64,000 bases of DNA from Actinomadura sp. DC4 (GCF_030406325.1 NZ_JAUEQY010000025.1:116740-180739), one strand, 5' to 3'; shown: positions 17,225-26,772, counted from the first letter of the stretch. Numbers and translations: made by a program. Notes: generated by a model from the letters alone, not told the origin.

Positions 17225-17250
17225 ACATTGTTCGACATTTCGAACAATGT
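17225..17250. promoter_or_regulatory. 10-base inverted repeat, candidate operator of the epimerase gene
   Basis: ACATTGTTCG, six bases, then CGAACAATGT: perfect arms, 33 bases upstream of the epimerase start. Such a dyad fits a repressor site overlapping the promoter. The protein is unknown. Confidence 0.6.
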
Positions 17251-17441
17251 CCGAGATATGCGCGCCCTGAAGGTAAGTTGCGGCGGAATAGCTGTCAAGA
17301 ATTCGCCGCAAAGCCTTGAAAATCGGTGCGGCGGCCGGCCCGCGGGATCCCCGCCGGCGGGGCGCGCCGGGAGCGTCGCCCCGCTCACCGAAACGGACAT
17401 TGTCGTAGATCTTGACAGGAGTCGGCCTCAGAGCGGAGCCT

Positions 17442-17457
17442 ATGACAACGTTGTCAT
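17442..17457. promoter_or_regulatory. LacI-type operator before the GH2 gene
   Basis: ATGACAACGTTGTCAT is a perfect 16-base palindrome with the central CG and the TGACAACG arms typical of LacI-family operators in actinobacteria. It lies 38 bases before the GH2 start and would block transcription when bound. No LacI-family gene is in this window. Confidence 0.75.
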
Positions 17458-17495
17458 CCGCAGCCCCGCCGGGCCGCCCACTGGAAGTCGGATTC

Positions 17496-20400
17496 ATGGC
17501 AAATCAGGCGAATCTGCGTCACCCCTCGCGGCGAACCGTCCTCACCGCCGGTTCGACTCTTCTGGGCGGCTTCGGTCTCGGCGTGCTGCGGCCGGGGACG
17601 AGTTCGGCCGCCGGCCCCGCGAACGCGCCGGCGTCCCAGGAGCTCGCCGCGTACCGTCCGGTCGCGGTCTCCTCGACCGCCTACGCGCCCACGCCCGGCG
17701 CGTTCGCGGTGGACGGGATCGCCACGCCCGGGGTGCGGGGCACCGGATGGCGAGCCGCCGGCGGTGACCCGCAGTGGATCTCGGTCGACCTGCAGGCGGA
17801 CTGCCAGGTCACCTCGGTCCGGCTGACGTTCGAGGCCGCCGCCGGCGACCCGGTGTTCGTTCCGCCCGCCACGGGCAACCCCGCCGACGGCACCACCGGC
17901 AAGGAGATCCTGTCGAGTTACGCGCTCGACTTCTCCGTCGAGACGTCCCGGGACAACCGCTCGTGGACGAGCGTCCACCGTACGACCTCCGGGACCGGCG
18001 GCGTCGTGAACATCGCCCTTGACAGGCCGGTCGCCGCCCGGTGGGTGCGGATGACGGCCCGCGAACGGTCCAGCGCCAATCCCGTGGGCCTCAACGGCTT
18101 CGAGGTGTACGGCACCGCGGCGGGCCGCCGGCCGTCCGCCACCGGCTGGACCGACTGGGGCACGCACGACCATCACGCCCCCGGCCTGAAGGTCGCCTCC
18201 GACGGCACCGTTCCGCTGGAGTCGGGCTGGACGCTGACCATGGATGACTGGGCCGGCGGCGAGGGCGCGGACCTGTCCCGTACCTCGGTGGACACCGGCC
18301 GGTGGCTGCCCGCGACCGTACCCGGCACGGTCCTCGCCTCGCTGGTCGAGCAGGGTCACCTGCCCGACCCGGTCGCCGGCCTGAACAACCTGCGCATCCC
18401 CGAGGCCCTGTCGCGCCACTCCTGGTGGTACAAGCGCGACTTCGCGCTGCCACGCGGCCTGCGCACCGGCTCGGGACGCCACGTCTGGCTGGAGTTCGAC
18501 GGCGTCAACCACCAGGCCGACATCTGGCTCAACGGACGGCACGTCGGCGGCATGACGTACCCCTTCGCCCGCTCGGCCTACGACGTGACGCCGCTGCTCG
18601 CCACCGGGGAGCAGGCGCTGGCGGTGAAGATCACACCGATGCCCGTCCCCGGGAGCCCCGGAGACAAGGGGCCCGCCGGGGAGTCCTGGGTGGACGCCGG
18701 GGCCCAGCAGATGAACCTCAACTCGCCGACGTACCTCGCCGTGTCCGGCTGGGACTGGATGCCCGCCGTACGGGACCGCGTCTCCGGGATCTGGAACCAC
18801 GTACGGCTGCGGTCCACCGGCCACATCGTGATCGGCGACCCGCGGGTCGACACCCTGCTGCCGAAACTGCCCGACACCTCCGCCGCCGAACTCACCATCG
18901 TGGTCCCCGTACGCAACGCCGACTCCGCCGACCACAAGGCGACCGTCACCGCCTCCTTCGACGGGGTACGGGTCGCCAAGGACGTCACGGTCCCGGCCGG
19001 CCAGAGCGTCGAGGTCGTCTTCGCTCCCGGCGCCTTCGGCCGGCTGCGGCTGCGCGACCCGAAGCTGTGGTGGCCGAACGGCCTCGGCAGCCCCGACCTG
19101 CACGACCTCACGACGACCGCCTCGGCCGGGGGCAGGGAGAGCGACCGGCGCACCACCCGCTTCGGCATCCGTCAGTTCGGCTACGAGTCCACGGTGCCGC
19201 TGCCCTTCACCAGCGGCGACGACTCCTACACCCAGTCCGTCGCGCTCGGCCGGCAGAGCGCCCGGTACGTACGGATCAGGTGCCTGACGCGCGCCACCGG
19301 GTGGGGATCGTCGCTGTGGGCGCTCTCGGTCTTCGACGGCTCCCGGCCGGGCACGGACCTGGCCCTGCACGCCGAGGCCACCTCCTCCAGCGTGGACGAG
19401 GACGACCACGGGCCCGGCAACGCCACCGACGGCGACCCGGGCACCCGCTGGTCCTCGGCGTTCGAGGACGACCAGTGGATCCAGGTGGACCTGGGCTCCG
19501 TGCAGGCGTTCGACCAGGTCGACCTGGTGTGGGAGCAGGCGTACGCCCGGACGTACGTGGTGCGGGTGTCGGCCGACGGCTCGGCCTGGACCGACGCGAA
19601 GTCCGTCGACAACACCGCGGTGCCACTGCCGTTCAACGGCGGTGACGCTAGCCTGCAGACCGAGGACTTCCCCGCGCGGACCGCACGTCACGTACGGATC
19701 CAGTGCGGCCTGCGAAACACCAGCTGGGGCAACTCGCTGTGGTCCCTGGCCGTCGTCGACAGCGCCGACCCGGGCACCGACCTCGCGCTGCGCAAACCGG
19801 TCAGGGCCTCGACCGAGGACTCATCCAACCCCGCGGCGAACGCCACCGACGGCGACCCGGGCACCCGCTGGTCCTCGGAGTACAAGGACGACCAGTGGAT
19901 CCAGGTGGACCTGGGCGCCTCGCGCCGGTTCGACCGGGTGACGATCGTCTGGGAGCAGGCGTACCCGAAGACGTACGTGATCCAGGTGTCCGACGACGGT
20001 GACACGTGGACGGACGTGAAGTCCGTGAGCAACGCTCCGGAGCCGCTGAAGATCAGCGTCAACGGAACGCGCGTCCTCGCCCGCGGCGGCAACTGGGGCT
20101 GGGACGAACTGCTGCGCCGCATGGACCCGGCCCGGATGGACGCGGCCGTCCGGATGCACCGCGACATGAACTTCACCATGATCCGCAACTGGGTCGGATC
20201 GAGCGACCGCGAGGAGTTCTTCGCCGCCTGCGACGAACACGGCATCCTGGTGTGGAACGACTTCCCCAACGCCTGGGGAATGGACCCGCCGGACCACAGG
20301 ACCTACAACGACCTGGCCGCGGACACCGTGCTGCGCTACCGCGGCCACCCGTGCGTCGTGGTGTGGTGCGGCGCCAACGAGGGCAACCCGCCGGCCGCGA

Positions 20401-21560
20401 TCGACAAGGGCATGCGCGACGCCGTGCACTCGCAGGCTCCCGGAATCCTCTACCAGAACAACTCGGCCGGCGGCATCATCACCGGCGGCGGCCCGTACAA
20501 CTGGGTCTCGCCGGAGAAGTACTACGACCCGTCGACGTACGGAAGCAACGGTTTCGGCTTCCACACCGAGATCGGCATGCCCGTCGTCTCCACCGCCGAG
20601 AGCATGCGCCACTTGGTCGGCGACGAGCCGGAATGGCCGATCGGCGGCGCGTGGTTCCACCACGACTGGAGCGAGCACGGGAACCAGGCTCCGCAGAACT
20701 ACAAGGCCGCCATCGAAGCCCGCCTCGACACGGCGACGGGACTCGACGACTTCGCCCGCAAGGCACAGTTCGTCAACTACGAGAACACGCGCGCCATGTT
20801 CGAGGCGTGGAACGCCCACCTCTGGAACGACGCCAGCGGCCTCATGCTGTGGATGTCGCACCCCGCGTGGCACAGCACGGTGTGGCAGACCTACGACTAC
20901 GACTTCGACGTCAACGGCACCTACTACGGGGCCCGTACGGCCTGCGAGCCCCTGCACGTCCAGGCCGACCCGGTGAAGTGGCAGGTCATCGCGGTCAACC
21001 ACACCGCGCGCGCACTGAACGGCGCGACGGTGCGGGCCCGCGCGTACGGCCTGTCCGGCCGGCCTCTCGGCAGCGCCCAGACCGCGAAGGTCGACGTCGG
21101 GTCCTCGGCCACGACGCCCGCTTTCACCGCCGCCTGGACCGATGACCTGCCTGACCTCCACCTTTTGCGGCTGACCCTGGAGGACGGCTCGGGCCGGCCG
21201 CTGTCACGGAACACCTACTGGCGCTACCGCACGCCCGCCGCGATGAAGGCCCTGAACGGGGTCGCGCAGGTCAAGGTCGCGGCCTCCGTGGGCCGGGTCA
21301 CCCGCTCCGGCCCGCGGCACGGGCTGACCGCGACGATCCGGAACAATGGCCGGGCGGTCGCGGCGATGGTCCGGCTGTCACTGGTGGACGACAAGAGCGG
21401 CGAGCGCGTCCTGCCGACGCTGTACAGCCACAACTACGTGTGGCTGCTGCCCGGCGAGTCCCAGACCGTCACGCTCTCCTGGCCCGCCGAGGCCCTTTCC
21501 TCCGGCCGCCCGGCGTTGCGGGTGGAGGGCTACAACGTCCCGCGCACCATGACCCGGTAG
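17496..21560 (+). CDS. Secreted GH2 glycosidase (exo-beta-D-glucosaminidase-like) with three discoidin/CBM32 domains
   Basis: 1354 residues from ATG 17496. The N-terminus has a Tat-like signal (PSRRTVLTAG, hydrophobic stretch, Ala-rich cleavage region). Order: one F5/8C (discoidin) domain (about 50-200), GH2 sugar-binding domain (SWWYKRDFALP, FDGVNHQADIWLNG), Ig-like domain, two tandem discoidin domains (about 575-850), the GH2 barrel (LARGGNWGWDELLRRMDP onward), then C-terminal beta domains. Likely acid/base Glu962 is in WCGANEGNPP and likely nucleophile Glu1025 in FHTEIGMPVVS. The pattern is closest to CsxA-type exo-beta-D-glucosaminidases, but mannosidase is possible. The tandem discoidin pair is placed inside the GH2 core. 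Confidence 0.88.
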   Translation: MANQANLRHPSRRTVLTAGSTLLGGFGLGVLRPGTSSAAGPANAPASQELAAYRPVAVSSTAYAPTPGAFAVDGIATPGVRGTGWRAAGGDPQWISVDLQADCQVTSVRLTFEAAAGDPVFVPPATGNPADGTTGKEILSSYALDFSVETSRDNRSWTSVHRTTSGTGGVVNIALDRPVAARWVRMTARERSSANPVGLNGFEVYGTAAGRRPSATGWTDWGTHDHHAPGLKVASDGTVPLESGWTLTMDDWAGGEGADLSRTSVDTGRWLPATVPGTVLASLVEQGHLPDPVAGLNNLRIPEALSRHSWWYKRDFALPRGLRTGSGRHVWLEFDGVNHQADIWLNGRHVGGMTYPFARSAYDVTPLLATGEQALAVKITPMPVPGSPGDKGPAGESWVDAGAQQMNLNSPTYLAVSGWDWMPAVRDRVSGIWNHVRLRSTGHIVIGDPRVDTLLPKLPDTSAAELTIVVPVRNADSADHKATVTASFDGVRVAKDVTVPAGQSVEVVFAPGAFGRLRLRDPKLWWPNGLGSPDLHDLTTTASAGGRESDRRTTRFGIRQFGYESTVPLPFTSGDDSYTQSVALGRQSARYVRIRCLTRATGWGSSLWALSVFDGSRPGTDLALHAEATSSSVDEDDHGPGNATDGDPGTRWSSAFEDDQWIQVDLGSVQAFDQVDLVWEQAYARTYVVRVSADGSAWTDAKSVDNTAVPLPFNGGDASLQTEDFPARTARHVRIQCGLRNTSWGNSLWSLAVVDSADPGTDLALRKPVRASTEDSSNPAANATDGDPGTRWSSEYKDDQWIQVDLGASRRFDRVTIVWEQAYPKTYVIQVSDDGDTWTDVKSVSNAPEPLKISVNGTRVLARGGNWGWDELLRRMDPARMDAAVRMHRDMNFTMIRNWVGSSDREEFFAACDEHGILVWNDFPNAWGMDPPDHRTYNDLAADTVLRYRGHPCVVVWCGANEGNPPAAIDKGMRDAVHSQAPGILYQNNSAGGIITGGGPYNWVSPEKYYDPSTYGSNGFGFHTEIGMPVVSTAESMRHLVGDEPEWPIGGAWFHHDWSEHGNQAPQNYKAAIEARLDTATGLDDFARKAQFVNYENTRAMFEAWNAHLWNDASGLMLWMSHPAWHSTVWQTYDYDFDVNGTYYGARTACEPLHVQADPVKWQVIAVNHTARALNGATVRARAYGLSGRPLGSAQTAKVDVGSSATTPAFTAAWTDDLPDLHLLRLTLEDGSGRPLSRNTYWRYRTPAAMKALNGVAQVKVAASVGRVTRSGPRHGLTATIRNNGRAVAAMVRLSLVDDKSGERVLPTLYSHNYVWLLPGESQTVTLSWPAEALSSGRPALRVEGYNVPRTMTR
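19421..19935 (+). repeat. 420-base internal direct repeat in the GH2 gene
   Basis: Sequence from 19421 recurs from 19841, exactly 420 bases (140 codons) later, with long identical blocks (CGCCACCGACGGCGACCCGG and onward). The encoded discoidin units share NATDGDPGTRWSS and DDQWIQVDLG. This is a recent in-frame duplication, or one kept alike by gene conversion. Confidence 0.85.
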
Positions 21561-21577
21561 ATCGACGGAGTCCCTTC

Positions 21578-21878
21578 TCAGACGAGGAGCCGCTTGCCGC
21601 CGTCCACGCCGATGACCTGGCCGTTGATGTAGCCGACGCTTTCGCCTGCGAGGAAGACGAGCAGCGGGGTGCCGCACTTGGCCCACTTCTGCGAGGCGTT
21701 CCTGGTCAGGGCGTCCTTGGACCGGGCCTCCAGGTAGCGCATCTCGCCCATGGCGCCTTGGGCGATGGTGGCCAGGATGTCGATCCGGCCGAAGGATGCG
21801 ACGGCCGCGTGCACGACGGCGCCGCCTTTCCCCGGCGAAACGTCTCGCCGTCGCCGAGCCGATGCCGCCCGCAGGTTT
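21578..21878 (-). pseudogene. Decayed short-chain dehydrogenase gene
   Basis: Three recognisable SDR pieces survive in two frames: GGIGSATARRFAGE (cofactor loop), then in another frame AAVASFGRIDILA, and the C-terminal GYINGQVIGVDGGKRL. The active-site Tyr/Lys region is missing. The 5' end is cut at the 3' end of the AIPR gene, so arrival of that gene may have broken it. Confidence 0.75.
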
Positions 21879-21879
21879 C

Positions 21880-23571
21880 CTACTCAACTTCGAGCGCGGC
21901 TCGGACTCCAGCGGCCAGATCGCGACACTTGGTTATGTTTTTGAAGAGACTCGTCACATAGTTCGTAGAGTATCTGGCTTCCACTTCATCGATCAGCGCC
22001 TCGACGACCCTGCCTGTCAATTTTTCGACTTTGGTGAGCTCATCCGCCCATTCGAGCTCTGGGTCATCGATTCGGTGTAGATCAAGTCCGCGGAATACGA
22101 GATGAAGGACAAGGCGGTTACCTTGAGCAGCGATTGACCTGGAACGGCCGTCCATATGTCGCTGAAGCCTCACGAGTTCAGCATCTACAGACCGCATAAC
22201 CTGAACGCACCGCCATACTCGGTATGCTCCGATGCCTGAATTGAATAGGAGCCGATAAGGCGGTTTCTCAATGGACTCCCACAGGCTTCCGACTTTACTT
22301 TTCGCGAGCACCGCCAGCTGCGGTTCCCGATTGGCGCAGGCAAGGGCAATGGTCGCATCGACAACGGTACAGCCGTCCTCCGGCCGGGGAGTTTGTTCAC
22401 CCCGCTTTATGGAGTACGTTTTGCGCAACGAAAGCACCAGTTCGGTCCTCAAGCGGTTCTGCTCGGGATCCAAGGCGACGAAGTCACGAGCCTCAACGGT
22501 ATTTTGCGTGTTAGTCGCTCGCGTAACGGCCGTCCCAAAGTCAGGCGGGCATCCCTCAAGCGATATGAACCTTACCCAGACCCTTGCCTCACCCACCGAC
22601 TCCGCACTCCGATGGGCCGCCCTGTGGACGGCCGCAACCGTCTGAGCGCCGTTCACAACACTGACACCCGAGAGGGAGAAGGCGCCGTACGTTCGAGACG
22701 TCGCCCCGCGCGCAGTCTTCTTGATGGACTCACAGAGTGCGGTGATTCCGTTGTTGAAGTACCAGAAGTGTCCGGGATCCTCGACCAGGGTGTCATCAAG
22801 AGTTTCATTGACCGACGTCCGCCCGAGCGCTTTCCTTATGTTCTGCGAAAACAACCTGTCGCCATGCCGCTCATACCAGTCGGAGACGTCAGTCGCGGCC
22901 ACGACTCCATAATACGCTTCATAAGGCTCGCCGATCGTTCCCCAATTCTCCAAAGTTACATCTAGATCGATTCGGGATCCGTCGAGACCTTCGCTTATCA
23001 AAGCATGAAACTCATTGAGGCCGAGCACCTCAAGAGTCGCCAGTGGCTGAGTCTCGTTTATCTCGGCGAGCTCATCGTCGAACGCATCTTGTACCGGCTT
23101 GGCGAGATCGGTCTGGCCGGTAATCGCCACGATCAGCATGAATCGGATGTCCGGATTATCGAGCGCCGCCGTTATCTGCTCCTGTTGCCGGCGAAGCGCA
23201 GCCGTGAAACGGTCGTACTTTAGATTGAGAAGGTCCCTGAATCCGGCAATGAAGTTCCGTGCGTCCCCCAGCCCGAGTCCCCCGTTCCCCGACCCGTCCC
23301 ACTTCGACTGAACGAGAATGACCAGCTGCTGGTCTTCATCTACTGCTATGGCGTCTATTCCGTTGTCTCCGGTGCCGTCAACGACGGTACTGGCGGCGTC
23401 CTTAGGCGTGAGACCGGTAAACCGCTGGACGGCAAGAGCGGCCAGTCCACGACTGAGGAATGCCTTCTCCCGGACAGACTCATTCGCGTTGGCGTAGTCG
23501 TGCAGATCTATATGGTCCGAAAACCCGGTCTTGATGGCTTCCCTGATGTGCCGCACCCACAGCTTCTTCAC
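21880..23571 (-). CDS. AIPR-family protein with an Mrr-like PD-(D/E)XK nuclease motif, probable abortive-infection defence
   Basis: 563 residues from GTG 23571 (GGGGG five bases upstream; a TTG at 23583 is the alternative). The C-terminal two-thirds match the AIPR family, with its hallmark FWYFNNGITAL. N-terminally, GDNGIDAIAV followed by VILVQSKW gives Asp73 and a Q88-S-K90 triad like the QxK variant of Mrr-type restriction nucleases. AIPR proteins are linked to abortive phage resistance. Base composition is visibly lower in GC than the flanks, and the gene abuts a truncated SDR gene, so lateral gain is likely. No partner methylase or toxin gene is next to it. 23572-23836 upstream contains nothing I can name. 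Confidence 0.82.
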   Translation of the reverse strand: MKKLWVRHIREAIKTGFSDHIDLHDYANANESVREKAFLSRGLAALAVQRFTGLTPKDAASTVVDGTGDNGIDAIAVDEDQQLVILVQSKWDGSGNGGLGLGDARNFIAGFRDLLNLKYDRFTAALRRQQEQITAALDNPDIRFMLIVAITGQTDLAKPVQDAFDDELAEINETQPLATLEVLGLNEFHALISEGLDGSRIDLDVTLENWGTIGEPYEAYYGVVAATDVSDWYERHGDRLFSQNIRKALGRTSVNETLDDTLVEDPGHFWYFNNGITALCESIKKTARGATSRTYGAFSLSGVSVVNGAQTVAAVHRAAHRSAESVGEARVWVRFISLEGCPPDFGTAVTRATNTQNTVEARDFVALDPEQNRLRTELVLSLRKTYSIKRGEQTPRPEDGCTVVDATIALACANREPQLAVLAKSKVGSLWESIEKPPYRLLFNSGIGAYRVWRCVQVMRSVDAELVRLQRHMDGRSRSIAAQGNRLVLHLVFRGLDLHRIDDPELEWADELTKVEKLTGRVVEALIDEVEARYSTNYVTSLFKNITKCRDLAAGVRAALEVE

Positions 23572-23836
23572 TTGCGCCCCCAATGCCGGCTGCGTAGCAG
23601 CCTAGGCCGCCCATCGCCTTGGTTGAACCCCTGCCACCAACTAGCAACAGCTATCGTCGAAACAAGCTCACCGTTACATATTCCGAGTTAAAGGATGAGC
23701 TGTAATCCCAGATATGGCCAAGACAGAAACGGCGCCCGCCGCGCTCCGGCGGGACGACCTTCGCACCGGCCTCGGCGCCGCGGCCAAGGTCCACGGGGTC
23801 GCCGACCGGGCTGGTGTCACTGCTGACGCGTGCTCC

Positions 23837-24742
23837 TCAGGCGTCCCGGTCCTGGATCGCCGCGGCGGCACGGTGCAGCTCGGCGAGGACCGTACGGACG
23901 GCCCTCCGCGCGGTGCGCTCGGGCCGGTGGAGAACGTCGATGTGACGCCGGGCGTGGACGCCGCTCAGCGGCCTGAGGACCACGTCGGGGTGCGCGCGGG
24001 CGGTCCAGCGGGGCATCAGCGCCAGGCCGCCGCCGGCCGCGACGGCCTCGGCGACCACCGCGAACTCGTTGATGCGGTGGACGATGTCCGGCCGCCGGTC
24101 GGCGGCGCCGGCGATGGCGTCGATGGTGGCCATCAGCGGGAAGCCGTCGTGGACCGTGATCCAGGGATGTCCCGCCACGTCGCGAGGCGAGAGGACCGGT
24201 TGGGAGGCGAGCGTATGGCCGACCGGCAGCGCTACGTCGAGAGGTTCGCGCAGTAACACGGTGGCGGTCACCGTACGCGGCCAGGGCGGACCGTGGTCGA
24301 GGCGGTGGGCGAGCACGAGATCGTAGTCACGGGTGAGCGCGGGGAAGCGATCCTGGGCGACGTCCTCGTCGGCGAGCACCAGGCGCGGACGGTCCGGTCC
24401 GGTGAGGCCGCGCAGCAGGAAGGGGAAGAAGGCTGAGGCCGCACTGTGGAACGCCGACACCGACACACTGCCGTCGGGTCGCTCCGCGAAGTCGGTGACG
24501 GTGTGCCGCGCCCGCGCCAGGGCGACCTCCACCTCGATGGCCGCCGCGGCCAGGGCCCGCCCGGCGTCGGTCAGCACCACCCGGCGCCCAGAGCGCTCGG
24601 TGAGGGGTACGGGGATCGAACGCTGCAGCAGCCGCAGCTGCTGGGAGATCGCGGAAGGCGTCACGTGCAGCGCCTCGGCGACGGCGCTCACGCTGCCCAG
24701 CTCCCCCAGCTCGCGCAGGATCCGTAGCTGCCGTTCGTCCAT
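23837..24742 (-). CDS. LysR-family transcriptional regulator
   Basis: 301 residues from ATG 24742, which opens on the helix-turn-helix (ERQLRILRELGELGSVSAVA, VTPSAISQQLRLLQ). A substrate-binding effector domain of the LysR type follows. It is divergent from the EamA transporter gene, 82 bases away, the standard layout for a LysR protein controlling its neighbour. Confidence 0.93.
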   Translation of the reverse strand: MDERQLRILRELGELGSVSAVAEALHVTPSAISQQLRLLQRSIPVPLTERSGRRVVLTDAGRALAAAAIEVEVALARARHTVTDFAERPDGSVSVSAFHSAASAFFPFLLRGLTGPDRPRLVLADEDVAQDRFPALTRDYDLVLAHRLDHGPPWPRTVTATVLLREPLDVALPVGHTLASQPVLSPRDVAGHPWITVHDGFPLMATIDAIAGAADRRPDIVHRINEFAVVAEAVAAGGGLALMPRWTARAHPDVVLRPLSGVHARRHIDVLHRPERTARRAVRTVLAELHRAAAAIQDRDA

Positions 24743-24773
24743 CTTCGTCAGTGTAGGGCGGCTACAGCGTCGT

Positions 24774-24797
24774 TGAAGAACCTGGTCGTAGCCTTCA
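24774..24797. promoter_or_regulatory. Candidate LysR operator
   Basis: TGAAG, 14 bases, then CTTCA in the LysR/EamA divergent gap. It is an interrupted dyad of the size LysR proteins use, but the arms are short, so it could be chance. Confidence 0.35.
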
Positions 24798-24824
24798 CCA
24801 TCCTGGCTGGTGCAGCGTTGGGGC

Positions 24825-25763
24825 ATGCCCGCCGCACGCCGCACCGATGCGGTACTCCTCCTGGTCGCCCTCGTCTGGGGTTCCAGCTACCTGTCGGCCA
24901 AGACCGCCACCGCCGCACTCCCGGTCATGACGGTGCTGTTCGCCCGGTACGCGATCTCCGCGCTCGCCTGCGGCGCCTTCGCCGTCTTCCGTCGCCGGAC
25001 ACACCGCTGGACCCGCTCGGAGATCACCGTCGGGTCCCTGCTGGGCCTTACGCAGGCGGCCGTGCTCGTCCTGGAGACCTTCGGGGTGGCGCACACCAGC
25101 GCCGCCAACGCCGGGTTGATCATCAGCCTGACCATCGTGCTGACGCCGCTCCTGGACCGTACGGGAGGCTCCGGCGGCCTGCCGGCACGGTTCTTCCTGC
25201 CCGCGGGCCTCTGCGTCCTGGCCGTCGGACTGCTCACCTCCAGCACCGGCCTGCACACGCCGAGGCTGGGAGACGCTCTGGTACTCGCCGCCGCGGTGGT
25301 CCGGGCGGGCCACGTCGCCCTCGTCGGCCGGCTCACGGCTCGCCGTCCGCTGGACCCGGTGAACCTGACGACCGCCCAGACGATGGTCGGCTCGGCCTTG
25401 TTCCTGACGCCCGCCGCCCCTCATCTGCCCGACCTGGCCCGTAGCAGCGCCACCACCTGGACGCAGCTGCTCTACCTGGCCCTGTTCTGCAGCGTGTTCG
25501 CCTTCCTCGCCCAGACCTGGGCCGTGCAGGGCACCTCCGCCAGCCGGGCCAGCCTCCTCCTGGGCACCGAACCGATCTGGGCCGTCGCCGTCGGAACCAT
25601 CGTCGGCGGCGAACACCTGACCGCCTGGGCCACCGCCGGCGCGGTGCTCATGGTCGCCGGAACCTACTGGGGTCAGGCCATCGAACGCACCCACCGCGCG
25701 ACCCCGGCGGGAGACCGATCGGCCGAAGCGGGAGATCTGGTCGACGCGGGCAGGACCCGATGA
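24825..25763 (+). CDS. EamA/DMT-superfamily transporter
   Basis: 312 residues from ATG 24825; GTG 24810 is an alternative. Ten hydrophobic helices in two EamA repeats are visible (LLLVALVWGSSYLSAKTA at the start, LLGTEPIWAVAVGTIVGGE in the second repeat). Members export amino acids, nucleosides or drugs; the substrate here is not evident. Divergent LysR gene probably regulates it. Confidence 0.9.
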   Translation: MPAARRTDAVLLLVALVWGSSYLSAKTATAALPVMTVLFARYAISALACGAFAVFRRRTHRWTRSEITVGSLLGLTQAAVLVLETFGVAHTSAANAGLIISLTIVLTPLLDRTGGSGGLPARFFLPAGLCVLAVGLLTSSTGLHTPRLGDALVLAAAVVRAGHVALVGRLTARRPLDPVNLTTAQTMVGSALFLTPAAPHLPDLARSSATTWTQLLYLALFCSVFAFLAQTWAVQGTSASRASLLLGTEPIWAVAVGTIVGGEHLTAWATAGAVLMVAGTYWGQAIERTHRATPAGDRSAEAGDLVDAGRTR

Positions 25764-25869
25764 AACACACGCGCGGTGCACACACGCGCCGCCGTAGCAG
25801 AAGCGTTCCTTCACCCGGGCGGCAGCGACGGCGCGGTCCGCAGGAGCAGGTGATCGATACGGTCGGGGA

Positions 25870-26772
25870 ATGGCGGCGACCGGGCGTGAGAGAAGTGCCT
25901 CTTTCCTCTTGCCTTCACCGGTCGAGGAACTGACGGACCCTCGGCTCACCGATCGTTCGGTACGGCTTCTGCTGAAGCGGGATGACCTGATCGACCCCGA
26001 CGTCCCCGGAAACAAGTGGCGCAAGCTCAAGTACAACCTCGAAGCCGCCCGGCGCGATGGCCACAAGACGCTCCTGACCTTCGGGGGCACTTTTTCCAAC
26101 CACATCCGGGCGACCGCCGCCGCCGGCCACTACTTCGGGTTCGCGACGATCGGCGTCATCCGCGGTGAACCGCACGACCCACTGAATCCCGTGCTCACCT
26201 ATGCCGTCGACCACGGCATGACCCTGACGTATCTCGACCGCAGCGCCTACCGGCACAAGCATGAGCCCACCGTCGTACGACGGCTTCGCGACGAGTTCGG
26301 CGAGTTCTACCTGCTGCCCGAGGGAGGGAGCAACGCCCTCGCGGTGCGAGGCTGCGCCGAGATCCCGCAGGAGATCACCGAGCGGTTCGACGCGATCTGC
26401 TGCCCGGTCGGCACGGGCGGGACCCTGGCCGGTGTCGCCGCAGGGCTCCAGGCCGGCCAGGAGGCGATCGGCTTCTCGGTGCTCAAGGGAGGGGGTTTCC
26501 TCAACGATGACGTACGGGAGTTGCAGGAGCAGGCCTACGGTGAGGAACGCGGACCCTGGCGGATCGAGCTCGGCCATCACTTCGGCGGCTACGCGAAGCA
26601 GAAGCCCGAACTCACCGAGTTCATCGACGATTTCGCCGGCAAGCATGGCCTGCGGCTCGATCGGATTTACGGCGCGAAGATGATGTGCGGAATCTTCGAC
26701 CTTGTTGAAAGGGGCCGGTTTCCCGCCGGCTCGGTCGTCGTCGCGCTCATCACCGGTGTCGCGGACACCTAG
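25870..26772 (+). CDS. PLP-dependent ACC deaminase/D-cysteine desulfhydrase family enzyme
   Basis: 300 residues. It is a fold-type II PLP enzyme: RDDLIDPDVPGNKWRKLKYN carries the Schiff-base Lys, TFGGTFSNHIRATAAAG holds the cofactor loop, and CPVGTGGTLAGVAAGL binds phosphate. This arrangement is shared by ACC deaminases and D-cysteine desulfhydrases, which sequence alone does not separate. Upstream 25764-25869 shows no gene. Confidence 0.87.
   Translation: MAATGRERSASFLLPSPVEELTDPRLTDRSVRLLLKRDDLIDPDVPGNKWRKLKYNLEAARRDGHKTLLTFGGTFSNHIRATAAAGHYFGFATIGVIRGEPHDPLNPVLTYAVDHGMTLTYLDRSAYRHKHEPTVVRRLRDEFGEFYLLPEGGSNALAVRGCAEIPQEITERFDAICCPVGTGGTLAGVAAGLQAGQEAIGFSVLKGGGFLNDDVRELQEQAYGEERGPWRIELGHHFGGYAKQKPELTEFIDDFAGKHGLRLDRIYGAKMMCGIFDLVERGRFPAGSVVVALITGVADT

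Larger units (their letters stand above)
17193..17495. promoter_or_regulatory. Divergent intergenic region between the epimerase and GH2 genes
   Basis: 303 bases without a gene. It holds two strong dyads (17225-17250 and 17442-17457, listed separately) and TTGACA at 17412-17417, a possible -35 for the GH2 gene without a convincing -10. The sequence beside the epimerase start is AT-rich and probably contains its promoter. Confidence 0.7.

Noticed and set aside
17454..19691. 745-codon minus-strand frame opposite the GH2 gene
   Set aside because: Shadow frame: composition is Gly/Arg/Val-rich and it lacks domains, while the plus frame shows GH2 and discoidin motifs throughout.
23714..23836. Frame starting MAKTETAPAALRRDD as a small gene before the LysR stop
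   Set aside because: No ribosome site, no family likeness, and its continuation runs antisense through the LysR gene.
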